Of a stretch of 64,000 bases of DNA, positions 35,753-46,758 are shown one piece after another. The stretch is from positions 2,997,882 through 3,061,881 of the forward strand of contig NZ_GL586311.1 in the NCBI RefSeq assembly GCF_000184945.1, written 5' to 3'. The notes beneath the pieces are model-generated. The model was not told the DNA's origin and made no database searches. It was given only the letters and a program-made list of their open reading frames with translations. Made by a program: the position numbers and the translations under genes. How positions within the stretch are numbered: the first letter of the stretch is position 1; each line of letters starts with the position of its first letter. The DNA comes from Segatella buccae ATCC 33574 (lineage in GTDB: Bacteria > Bacteroidota > Bacteroidia > Bacteroidales > Bacteroidaceae).

Positions 35753-36121
35753 AGGTTGCCGGACAGTGGCGAATAATATTAACAAAAACACCTCTGCAGA
35801 AATTCTCCAATGAGGGCGGAATATCGGCTTCAAGCCACCGGAAAAGTCTGCCTGTTTTCTCATTCGGGTTCTCCGAACTTGCAAAAGGGCTACAGTTGAA
35901 AGCTGAAATGGCCACAGTTGCAACGCAACTGTGGCCATTTTTCAAACCCGTTTGGGCCTTTTCAGACCGGTTTTCGGCCCCCGTCTCATGTCAATAAAGT
36001 TCAAATGACTGATTGTCAGCGTTTTGGAAACATCGCCAAAATCGCTCATTTGCACCCGGGTGGCTTGCTTGTTGCAAACATCGCAAGCAGAGAGCCCGAA
36101 AACGGACAAATAGTTTGACAA
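35753..36121. repeat. Family-1 intergenic repeat, copy 3 (perfect central stem)
   Basis: This copy has the same orientation as copy 1. It starts immediately after the glycosyltransferase stop (AGGTTGCCGGACAGTGGCG) and ends with AAATAGTTTGACAA. The central stem is a perfect 15-bp pair (35906-35920 with 35926-35940) around CAACG. It lies between convergent genes in a 402-bp gap with no coding potential. Confidence 0.88.
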
Positions 36122-36154
36122 ACTGTTCTACCCCCGAGAACTTTCTACCATCCA

Positions 36155-36835
36155 TCAACCGGACTTTAAGGACCATAGGGCGGAGGGCACGAAAAAAGCG
36201 GATGCACCTGTTGACACGATCGTTGTGTCGCAGGTGCATCCGCTCTTTGTATCGGTGTTCGGACAGGAGATCAGCCCTTGGCGATTGATTTCCTTGATGC
36301 GGGCTATCAGTTTGCCGGCATACTTGCGGGCCTCGGCTTGCTGCTGCCTGATGGCCTCTTCCGTCTGGCGGTTGGCATAGCTCACGCCGTTGAGCCACAT
36401 GGCCCCCTGATAGTCGAGGCGGCAGAGCATGGCGGTGGCGGAGAACATCTCTATCATGTGGTGGATGTCGCCCACGGAGCCTTCTTTTCCGGTATAGAAC
36501 TCGGCCGGGGCACCGGTGGTGAACGAAACAAGAAATTTCTTGCCGCCAAGTACGGCTGTCGAACCGTGTGCAAAACCGTGGACAAACACTTCGTCGAGCC
36601 ATTTCTTCATCAGTGCAGGCAACGAATACCAGTAGAAGGGGAACTGCCAGACGATGAGGTCGGCCTTGCGCAAGGCTTCCTGTTCGGCTTCCACATTGAT
36701 GCGGTAGTCGGGATAGAGGGCATCGAGCTTGCGCACCTCGGCTTCGGGAAGCTGCCGGGCTGTCTCGTCGAGGATGGCCGCATTGGCCACGGAGTTGTTG
36801 AGGTCGTTATGACCGGAAATGATCAGGATGTTCAT
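36155..36835 (-). CDS. NAD(P)H-dependent flavodoxin-fold oxidoreductase, abnormal C-terminus
   Basis: The 226-residue product fits the NAD(P)H dehydrogenase (quinone)/flavodoxin-like family: start MNILIISGHNDLNNSVANA, QFPFYWYSLPALMKKWLDEVF (about 79-99), then KKFLVSFTTGAPAEFY. It probably reduces quinones or electrophiles using FMN. Family members normally end shortly after a helix like IARIKEIN. Here the frame continues about 35 residues through the gene's own terminator hairpin (36197-36244). The tail is therefore probably not native: a 1-nt indel near 36280 would place a TGA right after the helix. The active domain is intact. Confidence 0.8.
   Translation of the reverse strand: MNILIISGHNDLNNSVANAAILDETARQLPEAEVRKLDALYPDYRINVEAEQEALRKADLIVWQFPFYWYSLPALMKKWLDEVFVHGFAHGSTAVLGGKKFLVSFTTGAPAEFYTGKEGSVGDIHHMIEMFSATAMLCRLDYQGAMWLNGVSYANRQTEEAIRQQQAEARKYAGKLIARIKEINRQGLISCPNTDTKSGCTCDTTIVSTGASAFFVPSALWSLKSG
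36191..36244 (-). terminator. Terminator inside the 3' end of the oxidoreductase frame
   Basis: A 14-bp perfect stem (36197-36210 with 36231-36244, AGCGGATGCACCTG and complement) with an inner GACAC/GTGTC helix is followed on the minus side by six T. It is a strong rho-independent terminator but lies upstream of the stop codon of the oxidoreductase frame. Confidence 0.85.
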
Positions 36836-36969
36836 TTTGCTTTTTCTTTGATGGTGCTTGTTCGCTTTTGGCGGTTGGTCTGCCGCCTGCCGGGAGGCAA
36901 GACACTTGACACCTCATGTGGAAATCTTGTGCTCCGCAGGTCGCATTGGCCGTCCCGGTGCAGCGAATG

Positions 36970-38382
36970 TCATTTGATGTTGGGCTCTTCCAGTCCGTAG
37001 CCGCCTTTCTTGTCGATGAATTTCAGGTAGAGACCGAGCAGCAGTGCAGCCACACCCAGCGAGGCGAAGAGACACATCGGAGCCGTGTAGTTGTATTTCA
37101 GCGGGTCGGTGACACCGGGGTTGGAACTTTGCAACACGTTGCCAATGACCATCGGGAAGGCATAGAGGCCGATGTTCTGAATCCAGAATATCAAGGCGTA
37201 GGCACTGCCGAGGAGTTTGGGTTCTATCAGCTTGGGAACGGAAGGCCAGAGGGCGGCGGGCACGAGCGAGAAAGAGATGCCGAGCACCACGATGGCCGTG
37301 AGGGTGATGAACACATTCTGGGTGGCGGGCACGACGAAAGCGAATGTCAAATGGCACGCAATCATCAGAATGGCACCCAGAATGAGCATCGTGGCACCCT
37401 TGCCGCGATGGTCGAGGAAGCCGCCGAGAGCCGGGGTGACGGCTGCCGCACCGAGCGGGAACACGGAGAACACGTAGCCGGCTGACTCGGCCGAGAAGCC
37501 GAGGTTGCACTGCAACATGTTGATGGCGTACTTCTGGAAGGGGAAGATGGCACTGTAATAGAGCACGCAGAGCAGGGCCACAACCCAGAACATCTTGCTG
37601 GAAAGTATCTTCCCGATGTCGCTCACCTTGAAGGGTTCTTCCTTTTCTTCTACCACTCCCTGTGCGTCGAGCTTTCTGTCCATGAAGCCGTAGGCAATGA
37701 AACTGATGAGGCCGATGCAGAGAAGCAGCAGGCTCACGGCTGCCGGACGGCTCACACTGACGGGGGCTATCGATGCGATGAGTGGCGAACCGGCCATCAC
37801 CACGGCCACACCCACACGGGCAATGGCCATCTCCACGCCCATGGCCAAAGCCATTTCGTGGCCTGTGAACCACTTCACGATGCCTCGGCTGACGGTGATA
37901 CCGGCCATCTCGGCACCGCAACCGAACACCATGAAGCCGCAGGCGGCCAACTTGGCGGAGGCGGGCATGCCTTCAAACCACGGGGTGACATTCCACCAGG
38001 CCTGCGGCAGGTTGAGATGATTGGTGAAGAACGTGTCGAGCGCACTGCCTGCAAAGGCGTCGGTGACGGCGTAGTAGTTGATGGCTCCGCCAATGAACAT
38101 CACTGTGCCGGAGAGCACTGCGGTGAAACGCACGCCCATCTTGTCGAGGATGATGCCGGCAAAGATGAGGAAGAAGACAAACACATTGAGGAATGTCTCC
38201 GAACCGGCATAGTGGCCGAAGGCCTCGGGTGTCCATCCCCGGCTGGTCTGCAAAAGACTTTGCAGGGGCGAGAGGATATCCATGAAGATGTAGGCAAAGA
38301 ACATCGCCCCTGCCAACAATACGAGGGCAGTCCAGCGCATGGCTTTGCTGTCACTTAGTTTTGCTTGAATTTGTTGTGTCAT
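36970..38382 (-). CDS. MFS transporter
   Basis: This 470-residue inner-membrane transporter shows about 12 hydrophobic spans and the major facilitator loop motif near residue 80 (GIILDKMGVRFTAVL, a variant of GxLaDrxGrkxxl). Both halves are visible, separated by a charged cytoplasmic loop (DRKLDAQGVVEEKEEP, about 230-245). It resembles the anion:cation/oxalate-formate type of MFS carriers, but the substrate cannot be assigned. It is downstream of the S9 peptidase gene (107 nt gap), possibly as a separate transcript. Confidence 0.8.
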   Translation of the reverse strand: MTQQIQAKLSDSKAMRWTALVLLAGAMFFAYIFMDILSPLQSLLQTSRGWTPEAFGHYAGSETFLNVFVFFLIFAGIILDKMGVRFTAVLSGTVMFIGGAINYYAVTDAFAGSALDTFFTNHLNLPQAWWNVTPWFEGMPASAKLAACGFMVFGCGAEMAGITVSRGIVKWFTGHEMALAMGVEMAIARVGVAVVMAGSPLIASIAPVSVSRPAAVSLLLLCIGLISFIAYGFMDRKLDAQGVVEEKEEPFKVSDIGKILSSKMFWVVALLCVLYYSAIFPFQKYAINMLQCNLGFSAESAGYVFSVFPLGAAAVTPALGGFLDHRGKGATMLILGAILMIACHLTFAFVVPATQNVFITLTAIVVLGISFSLVPAALWPSVPKLIEPKLLGSAYALIFWIQNIGLYAFPMVIGNVLQSSNPGVTDPLKYNYTAPMCLFASLGVAALLLGLYLKFIDKKGGYGLEEPNIK

Positions 38383-38489
38383 TGTCTCACATTATTTTTA
38401 CCTCTTTTCCCTTTGCCCTACCAAAGAGACAATGAGAAAAGAGCTTTTTATACTACTTTATTCCTTTATTTTTTTACCTCTTTCCCTCT

Positions 38490-40661
38490 TTACTTCTTCT
38501 TCAGCCACCGGTCGAGCCAGTTGAAGAACGTGCGCTGCCAGAGAATGCCGTTTTGCGGTTTGAGCACCCAGTGGTTCTCGTCGGGGAAGATGAGCAGCTC
38601 TGCCGGAATGCCACGCAGGCGGGCGGCGTTGAACGCTCCCATGCCTTGATTGGCATTGATGCGATAGTCTTTCTCGCCGTGGATGCAGAGGATGGGCGTG
38701 TCCCATTTGTCAATAAACTTGTGCGGACTGTTCTCATAGGTTCTCTTGGCGTTGGCCGTGAGGTCTTTGTTCCAGTAGGCATCCTCATATTCCCAGTTGG
38801 AGAACCATGCCTCCTCGGTGTCGGTGTACATCGATTCGAGGTTGAACGCACCGTCGTGGGAGATGAACGCCTTGAAACGCTTGTCGTGATGACCGGCCAG
38901 ATAGTAGACCGAGAAGCCGCCGAACGAGGCACCCACGGCCCCGAGTCGGTCTTTGTCGACAAACGGCAGGTTGGCCACGGCATCATCTATGGCACTGAGA
39001 TAGTCGTTCATGCACTGCCCGGTCCAGTCGCCGGAAATCTCTTCGTTCCACGCAGAGCCGTAGCCGGGAAGTCCGCGACGGTTGGGGGCCACGATCACAT
39101 AGTCGTTGGCCGCCATGATTTGGAAATTCCAGCGGTAGCTCCAGAACTGGGAGACGGGGCTCTGCGGCCCGCCTTCACAGAATAACAGGGCGGGATATTT
39201 CTTTGTGGGGTCGAAGTGGGGCGGCAGGATGATCCACACCTGCTCCTCCTTACCGTCGGTTGTCTTCACCCAACGCTCCTGCACTTTGGCCAAAGCGAGC
39301 TGGTCGAAGATATGCTTGTTCTCATCCGTGAGTTGCACCACTTTGGAGGCCTTGGCCTTCTTGGCCGGAGTGACGGCGAAAAGGTCGTCGGGATGACTGA
39401 TGGAGTGGCGGGTGACGAGCAGCTGCTTGCCCTCGTTGCCCAGCAGTTGCACCGAGCCGTAGTCGTACCAGCCGTCGGTGAGCTGTTTCACCTGTCCGTC
39501 GAGATTGGTCTGATAGACCATCACGCAGGCATGCCAGATGCCCAGGAAGTAGAGCGTGCGGGAGTCGGCAGCCCAGCAGAAGTCTTCCACGTTGGAGTCG
39601 AAACTCTCGGCGACATATTTCTTTTCGCCCGTCCGGAGGTCGTAGACACACAATCTGTTGCGGTCGCTCTCATAGCCATTGTGCGCCATACTCTGCCAAG
39701 CGATGTACTTTCCGTCGGGCGAGAAGCGCGGATTCACATCGTAGCCCACGTTCATGTCGCCGCTCTGGTGGTTCACGGCCTGTGTCTTCATCGTCTTGGT
39801 GGCATCGATGGCCGGTTCCCGATAGTCGGCCGGCTTGCACAGGTTGCGCGTTTCGCGGGTGTCTATATTATAAAGGTAGATGTCGGCATCGGTGGAGATG
39901 GCATACTGCACGCCCTCTTTCTTGCGGCACGTGTAGGCCACGCACTTGGAGTCCTTGCTCCAGTCGAACTGCTCGATGCCGCCGAAAGGAGCCAGCGGGC
40001 TCTCATAGGGTTGCCCTTCGAGGATGTCCACGCCCCCGTCAACCTTACCGTCGTTGACCTCGGCGACAAACGGATGGGCGATGGTCTCCACGTAGTGATC
40101 CCAGTGCCGGTAGTTCATGTCGGTGACGAGACGGCCCGTAGCTTTCGGCAGGTCTGTGGGATTGGCCTTGATGGTGCCGTGGTAGGGGAGGCTCTTGATG
40201 AGGAGCACGTGCCGTCCGTCGGGCGAAAACTTGAATCCCTCGATGTCGGTCTTGTCATTGGTGAGCTGCCGGCGGCCGGTGCCGTCGGCATTCATGGCCC
40301 ACAGCTGTCCGTCGCGCAGGAAGGCGATGCGCCGTCCGCCCTCTATCCAAGCGGCGTCGGTCTCGTTCTTGGCGTCGGTGGTGAGCTGCCTGATGTTCTT
40401 TCCGTCGGCATCCATGACATAGAGTATCTGGTGCCCCTTGTTCTCCTTCACGCTGTAATAGCCCACCTGGTAGGCTATCCGCCGGCCGTCGGGCGAAGCC
40501 TGCGCCCCCCCGATGCGCCCCATGGCCCAGAGAGCCTCGGGAGTCATGCGGTCGCTTTGGAGCGTGATGTTGTTCTTTTGGATATTCACTTGTGCTTCGG
40601 TCTGCGAAAGGCTGCCACCCAGCGTGAGGGCGGCAGCCATGATGGCGATAGTCTTGTTCAT
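38490..40661 (-). CDS. S9 family prolyl oligopeptidase-type peptidase (DPP5-like), exported
   Basis: This 723-residue periplasmic serine peptidase starts with a signal peptide (about 23 residues, SQTEA before QVN). A WD40-like beta-propeller follows (repeats with FSPDGRHVLLI and FSPDGKYIAWQS), then the alpha/beta-hydrolase domain with the nucleophile motif GASFGGFSVY (about 580), catalytic-type Asp in HGEKDYRIN (about 672) and His in FPDENHWVLK (about 705). The sequence is closest in style to dipeptidyl peptidase 5. It starts 13 nt after yidC and is probably in the pyrG-yidC operon. Confidence 0.92.
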   Translation of the reverse strand: MNKTIAIMAAALTLGGSLSQTEAQVNIQKNNITLQSDRMTPEALWAMGRIGGAQASPDGRRIAYQVGYYSVKENKGHQILYVMDADGKNIRQLTTDAKNETDAAWIEGGRRIAFLRDGQLWAMNADGTGRRQLTNDKTDIEGFKFSPDGRHVLLIKSLPYHGTIKANPTDLPKATGRLVTDMNYRHWDHYVETIAHPFVAEVNDGKVDGGVDILEGQPYESPLAPFGGIEQFDWSKDSKCVAYTCRKKEGVQYAISTDADIYLYNIDTRETRNLCKPADYREPAIDATKTMKTQAVNHQSGDMNVGYDVNPRFSPDGKYIAWQSMAHNGYESDRNRLCVYDLRTGEKKYVAESFDSNVEDFCWAADSRTLYFLGIWHACVMVYQTNLDGQVKQLTDGWYDYGSVQLLGNEGKQLLVTRHSISHPDDLFAVTPAKKAKASKVVQLTDENKHIFDQLALAKVQERWVKTTDGKEEQVWIILPPHFDPTKKYPALLFCEGGPQSPVSQFWSYRWNFQIMAANDYVIVAPNRRGLPGYGSAWNEEISGDWTGQCMNDYLSAIDDAVANLPFVDKDRLGAVGASFGGFSVYYLAGHHDKRFKAFISHDGAFNLESMYTDTEEAWFSNWEYEDAYWNKDLTANAKRTYENSPHKFIDKWDTPILCIHGEKDYRINANQGMGAFNAARLRGIPAELLIFPDENHWVLKPQNGILWQRTFFNWLDRWLKKK

Positions 40662-40674
40662 TGTATTGGTGTGT

Positions 40675-42573
40675 TTATTTCTTCTTGGTCTGTTCCATCT
40701 GCCGGCGTTGCATTTCCTGCATGGCCTGCAGGCGGGCGGCCAGTCCGCTCTGCTTCTTGGGGTTGTTCTTGTTTTCGCGGTAGCGCGCTTCGAGTATTTC
40801 GAGCAGTTTCTTGTCGTTGGTGGTCTTGCGCAAAGTCCACATGATGGCTGCCGAGAAGAACAGCGACACGAAGTAGTAGAAGTTGAGTCCGGAGGAATAG
40901 TCGTTGAACATGAAGAAGAACATGAGCGGCATGAGATACATCATCCACTGCATCATCTTCATCTGCTCGGCCTGCTGGCCCACCATCTGGTCGCGCTGCT
41001 GGCGCATGGTCATCCACGAATAGAGCACTTGGGCCACACAGAAGAGGATGCATGTGAGCGAGAGATGGTCGCCGATGAGCCACAGGTTGTGGTTCCACTC
41101 AAAGAGCGGGTCGAACGTGCTCAGGTCTTTCATCCACAGAAAACTCTGTCCGCGCAGCTGTATGGCATTGGGCACGAAGTTGAACATGGCTATCCAGATG
41201 GGCATCTGTATGAGCATGGGCAGACAGCCCGAGAGCGGGCTCACGCCATACTTGCTGTATTCGGCCATCATGGCCTGCTGCTTCTGCATCTGGTCTTCGG
41301 GCTTGTCATATTGCTTGGTGGCCTCTTCGAGTTTCGGTTTGAGCACGCGCATTTTGGCCGAGCTCATGTAGCTCTTCTTCACCATGGGGTAGGTGAGCAC
41401 CTTGAGCAGCAGCGTGATGAGGATGAGCACGATGCCCATGGGGAAGTAGTTGCGCAGGAAGTCGAACACGTAGATGGTGAAGAAGCGGTTGATCCAGCGG
41501 AAGAGCGGCCATCCGAGATAGACAAGACGTTCCATCTCCAGCGACTTGCCGAACCGGCTCTCATGTTCCACCTTTTGGAGCAGGCGGAAGTCGTTGGGGC
41601 CGAAATAGAACTCAAACTCCGATGGCTGCCTGCCGTTGGGGTCGAAGGCCGTCTTGAGCCGTGCCTGATACTGCTTCAGGTAGCCCGAGCCCTTCTCCTG
41701 CGGTATGCTCGTGAGCAGCGCGTTTTTCTGAAAATCGTCCTTGACGATCATCACAGCCGAGAAGAATTGGTTCTTGAACGCCACCCAGTCGATGGACTCC
41801 TTGCAGGGTTCGTCCACCTTTTCGCTCGTTTCGCTCAGGTAGTCAGTGCCCCCGGCGGTTTCGTGATAGGTGAGTGTGGCATAGCGGTTCTCGAAAGTGA
41901 AACCGCGCTCCTGCTGCTTCACCCTGTCCTGCCAGTTAATGTCGAGCGTCTTCATGTCGGGGGCGAAGAGGCCGCCCATGCCCTCCACGCTCAGTTGCAT
42001 GTGGAGCAGATAATCCCGGCCGAGCGTGTATTTCAGCGACAGACTGCGCCCTGCACCGGCCGAAGCCGTGAAGGTGACAGTGGAGTCGGTCTGTGCCGAC
42101 GGCGTGAAGTAGAGGTCTGCCGTGTTGATGTTGGCCTCTTTGGCAGCGAGCATGAACTTCAGACTCTGGTCTTTGCCCTCGAAGAGCGTCACGTCTTTGC
42201 GGTCTTTGGAGCCGTCTTTCACGTTGATGTCGTGGCCCACATAGTTCTTTACAACCGCCCGCTCCACGGTGGCTCCCTTGGAGTTGAGCGTGAGCTCCAC
42301 CTTATTGTTTTTCAGCACCACCCGCTGTTCCTCTCCCTGCATGGCTGCATGGAAGAGTGCTGTGGTGTCGGCAGCCGCCTGTTGCTGTTCGGTTTGCTTG
42401 CGGGCGGCGGCATCAGCCTTTTGCGCCTTTTCGAGTTCTCTCTTTTTTGCCTGCGCTATGGAATCCTGCACGAATGCCGCACGCTGTTCCTCGGCCGATG
42501 GCTGGCTGTACCAGCTGTATCCGAAGAGGAGCGCGGCTATCAGCACCATGCCGATGATTGTATTCTTATCCAT
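40675..42573 (-). CDS. yidC: Membrane protein insertase YidC
   Basis: YidC inserts and folds inner-membrane proteins alone or with SecYEG. The 632-residue protein has an N-terminal anchor (MDKNTIIGMVLIAALLFGYSWY), a large periplasmic P1 domain (about 70-360), then the conserved insertase core of five spans starting WINRFFTIYVFDFLRNYF, with the MPIWIAMFNFVPNAIQLRG segment, and a basic C-terminus (RRQMEQTKKK). It lies 15 nt after pyrG, suggesting co-transcription. Confidence 0.97.
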   Translation of the reverse strand: MDKNTIIGMVLIAALLFGYSWYSQPSAEEQRAAFVQDSIAQAKKRELEKAQKADAAARKQTEQQQAAADTTALFHAAMQGEEQRVVLKNNKVELTLNSKGATVERAVVKNYVGHDINVKDGSKDRKDVTLFEGKDQSLKFMLAAKEANINTADLYFTPSAQTDSTVTFTASAGAGRSLSLKYTLGRDYLLHMQLSVEGMGGLFAPDMKTLDINWQDRVKQQERGFTFENRYATLTYHETAGGTDYLSETSEKVDEPCKESIDWVAFKNQFFSAVMIVKDDFQKNALLTSIPQEKGSGYLKQYQARLKTAFDPNGRQPSEFEFYFGPNDFRLLQKVEHESRFGKSLEMERLVYLGWPLFRWINRFFTIYVFDFLRNYFPMGIVLILITLLLKVLTYPMVKKSYMSSAKMRVLKPKLEEATKQYDKPEDQMQKQQAMMAEYSKYGVSPLSGCLPMLIQMPIWIAMFNFVPNAIQLRGQSFLWMKDLSTFDPLFEWNHNLWLIGDHLSLTCILFCVAQVLYSWMTMRQQRDQMVGQQAEQMKMMQWMMYLMPLMFFFMFNDYSSGLNFYYFVSLFFSAAIMWTLRKTTNDKKLLEILEARYRENKNNPKKQSGLAARLQAMQEMQRRQMEQTKKK

Positions 42574-42588
42574 TGATATGCTATGTGT

Positions 42589-44325
<1,737 letters not shown>

Positions 44326-44372
44326 CCGGCGAAAAAGATACACATTGTAGAATATCTTTCACTGACATCGAC

Positions 44373-45695
44373 ATGACGAACATTAACAGATATATCCTCG
44401 GCCTGACAGCCGTCCTCACGTGGTTTGCGGCCATGCCGGCGGCAGGGCAGGGCAGGGGGGCTCAGAACGGTCATTCCGCGGGGCGGCCTGTGGCCGGAAT
44501 CTATGCGAATTATCTTGACTCTCTTTCGTTGCTTCACCGGCGCGTCGATTCGCTCCGGGCCAAGAGTAGCACCACGGGGGGGGGCGGCCTGCGGGCTGCG
44601 ACCTCGGTGCTTTTCACACCGCTCACGTTCTATCACCGGCCTGCGGCCCGCTTGTTCAGTCTCGACAGTACATCAACCGGGCAATCGACTGCAAACCAAC
44701 TGATAGACGGCGCACTGATGAATATCTACTTGAAACGCCCCGACCTTGTGAAAACGGGGGAGGGCGACCTCGATATCGTGAACATCATACCGGCTGACAA
44801 GGCCGAGCGGCCCGTGCGCGTGGAGCCTAAAATCGTGGACGACATCGTGGTGCAGCCCATGCAGACGGATGTGGTGCCGGTGGATGTGTTGGTGAAAAAA
44901 CCTAACTTTTGGACGATTCTCGGTGACTACAACCTGCAGTTTATGCAAAACTATGTGTCGGGCAACTGGTATAAGGGCGGCGAGAGCAACTACTCGATGC
45001 TGGGCTACGTGGTGATGCAGGCCAACTACAACAACAAGCAGAAGGTGAAGTGGGACAACAAACTGGAGGTGAAACTGGGTTTGCAGACATCGCGCGGCGA
45101 CTCCATCCACTCCTACCGCATGACTGAAGACCTCCTCCGCTATACCACCAAACTGGGCTTGCAGGCCACCCGACGGTGGTACTACACCGTGCAGGTGATC
45201 GCGCAGACGCAGTCGCTGCGCACCTACAAGACCAACGACCAGCGCATCTATGCTTCGTTCATGGCTCCTTTTTCTTTGAACCTGTCTGTCGGTATGGACT
45301 ACAACGTAGAACTGTTCCGCAAGCGGCTCACGGGAAGTGTGCATCTCGCCCCGATGGCCATGAACTGGAAATATGTGCGCCGTCCGGAACTGGCCACCCG
45401 CTACGGCATCGATGACGGCAAGAGGCAGCTGACCGACTACGGTTCGGAGTTAACCGTGGATCTGTCGTGGAAGTTCTGCGACAACATCAACTGGAAGACG
45501 CGCTTCTACGGCTACACCACCTATAAGCGTGCCGAACTGGAGTGGGAGAATACGTTTGTCTTCCGCTTCAACCGCTACATCGCGGCCAACATCTTCCTCT
45601 ATCCCCGCTTCGACGATGGGGCCAAGTACGATGTTCGCCACGGCTACTTTCAGCTCAAGGAGTATTTGAGCCTCGGTTTCTCCTATTCGTTTTGA
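44373..45695 (+). CDS. DUF3078 family outer-membrane protein
   Basis: From 44373 the product is about 440 residues with a signal peptide (MTNINRYILGLTAVLTWFAA then MPAAGQG). The C-terminal two thirds match DUF3078, a Bacteroidota-specific family predicted to form a beta-barrel: FWTILGDYNLQFMQNYVSG, NWYKGGESNYSMLGYV and the end LKEYLSLGFSYSF with terminal Phe, as in outer-membrane barrels. The function is unknown. The gene is convergent with rpiB across a spacer filled with repeats. Confidence 0.85.
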   Translation: MTNINRYILGLTAVLTWFAAMPAAGQGRGAQNGHSAGRPVAGIYANYLDSLSLLHRRVDSLRAKSSTTGGGGLRAATSVLFTPLTFYHRPAARLFSLDSTSTGQSTANQLIDGALMNIYLKRPDLVKTGEGDLDIVNIIPADKAERPVRVEPKIVDDIVVQPMQTDVVPVDVLVKKPNFWTILGDYNLQFMQNYVSGNWYKGGESNYSMLGYVVMQANYNNKQKVKWDNKLEVKLGLQTSRGDSIHSYRMTEDLLRYTTKLGLQATRRWYYTVQVIAQTQSLRTYKTNDQRIYASFMAPFSLNLSVGMDYNVELFRKRLTGSVHLAPMAMNWKYVRRPELATRYGIDDGKRQLTDYGSELTVDLSWKFCDNINWKTRFYGYTTYKRAELEWENTFVFRFNRYIAANIFLYPRFDDGAKYDVRHGYFQLKEYLSLGFSYSF

Positions 45696-45706
45696 GGAGG
45701 GGGAGC

Positions 45707-45746
45707 CTCCCCCGACCCCTCCGAAGGAGGGGAGGGCCTCGCGGAG
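45707..45746. repeat. GC-rich hairpin element after the DUF3078 gene
   Basis: The sequence CCTCCCCCGACCCCTCCGAA, continuing to GGAGGGCCTCGCGGAGG, is a near copy of 13227-13268 and 57936-57976. It starts about 12 nt beyond the DUF3078 stop codon and may end that transcript. Confidence 0.8.
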
Positions 45747-45774
45747 GAAAGCCTGCCCAAGCCTTTGGTGGGGC

Positions 45775-45950
45775 GGAACTTTCCACCAAAGGGTGGGGTG
45801 GTTGATATTTGGGGGGACGGAACTTTCTACTGAAGGACGATTGGGTTGATAGTTGGCAAGACGGAATTTTCTACTGAAGGACGATTGGGTTGATAGTTGG
45901 CAAGATGGAGTTTTCTAATAAAGGACGGGCCGGCTGATAGTTGGTGGGGG
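45775..45950. repeat. Four tandem 44-bp repeats
   Basis: Four units of exactly 44 bp start at 45775, 45819, 45863 and 45907. Each opens with GGAACTTTC or a variant and includes GGTTGATAGTTGG. Units 2 and 3 are nearly identical, while 1 and 4 have diverged. No coding potential is seen. The array lies between the GC-rich hairpin and repeat copy 4. Confidence 0.85.
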
Positions 45951-45967
45951 GCATTCTGAAAAGATGG

Positions 45968-46334
45968 TTGTCAAACTATTTGTTCGTTTTCGGCCTCTGT
46001 GCTTGCGATATTTTCAAAGGAAAGGCCACTCGCCGTAAATGGGCGATTTTGACGGTGTTTTTAAAACGCTGATTATCAACCGTTTGATTTTTGTTGACAT
46101 CTATCCGGACTTGAAAACGGGCTTGAAAGGGCCCAACCGGGATTACGAAATGGGCACAGTTGCATCGCAACTGTGCCCATTTTTGCTTCCAAGTGTGGCT
46201 CTTTCGCAAACTCAATGACCCCGGACGAGAAGACAAGCGAACCTTTTCTGTTGTCTGAAGCCGACTTCCCGTTCCGGTTGGAGAGTTTTGGCGGATGTGT
46301 TTTTGTTGGGATTATTCGCCACTATCAGGTATCT
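45968..46334. repeat. Family-1 intergenic repeat, copy 4 (perfect central stem, enters rpiB)
   Basis: This is the reverse orientation of copies 1 and 3. It runs from TGTCAAACTATTTGTTCGTTT to the CGCCACTATCAGGTATCTT terminus. Its central stem is a perfect 15-bp pair (46148-46162 with 46168-46182) around CATCG. The last 20 or so bases overlap the end of rpiB and provide that gene's final residues and stop. Confidence 0.88.
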
Positions 46335-46758
46335 TCTTCACGCGGCGTTCGTGGCGGCCGCCCTCGAAGGAAGCTTTGAAAAACTCGTCCATAATGGCCT
46401 CGGCTGTCTTGTTGTCGATGAAGCGGCCGGGGAGCACGAGCACGTTGGCGTCGTTGTGTTGGCGGATGAGTTCGGCTATATCCTTGCTCCAAGCCAGTCC
46501 GGCACGCACACCCTGATGCTTGTTGAGCGTGATGGCCATGCCCTCACCGCTGCCACAGATGGCAATACCGGGATAGACTTCCCCGCTCTCGATGGCTTTG
46601 GCCAGTGGATGGGCGAAGTCGGGATAGTCTACACTCTCGTCACTGTAGGTGCCGAAATCCTTGATGGGGTAGCCCTTCTTCTCTAAATAGTCTAACACAA
46701 ATCGCTTCAAGGGGAAACCGGCGTGGTCGCAGGCCAGTCCAACTGTCTTTACTTCCAT
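46312..46758 (-). CDS. rpiB: Ribose 5-phosphate isomerase B
   Basis: RpiB interconverts ribose 5-phosphate and ribulose 5-phosphate in the non-oxidative pentose phosphate pathway. The 148-residue product shows GLACDHAGFPLKRFV, DYPDFAHPLAKAIE, the catalytic Cys segment AICGSGEGMAITLNKHQGVRAGL (about 69-91) and HNDANVLVLPGRFI. It follows tkt in the pentose operon. The final residues (about PDSGE) and the TAA stop come from the terminus of repeat copy 4, so the natural 3' end has been overwritten. Confidence 0.95.
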   Translation of the reverse strand: MEVKTVGLACDHAGFPLKRFVLDYLEKKGYPIKDFGTYSDESVDYPDFAHPLAKAIESGEVYPGIAICGSGEGMAITLNKHQGVRAGLAWSKDIAELIRQHNDANVLVLPGRFIDNKTAEAIMDEFFKASFEGGRHERRVKKIPDSGE

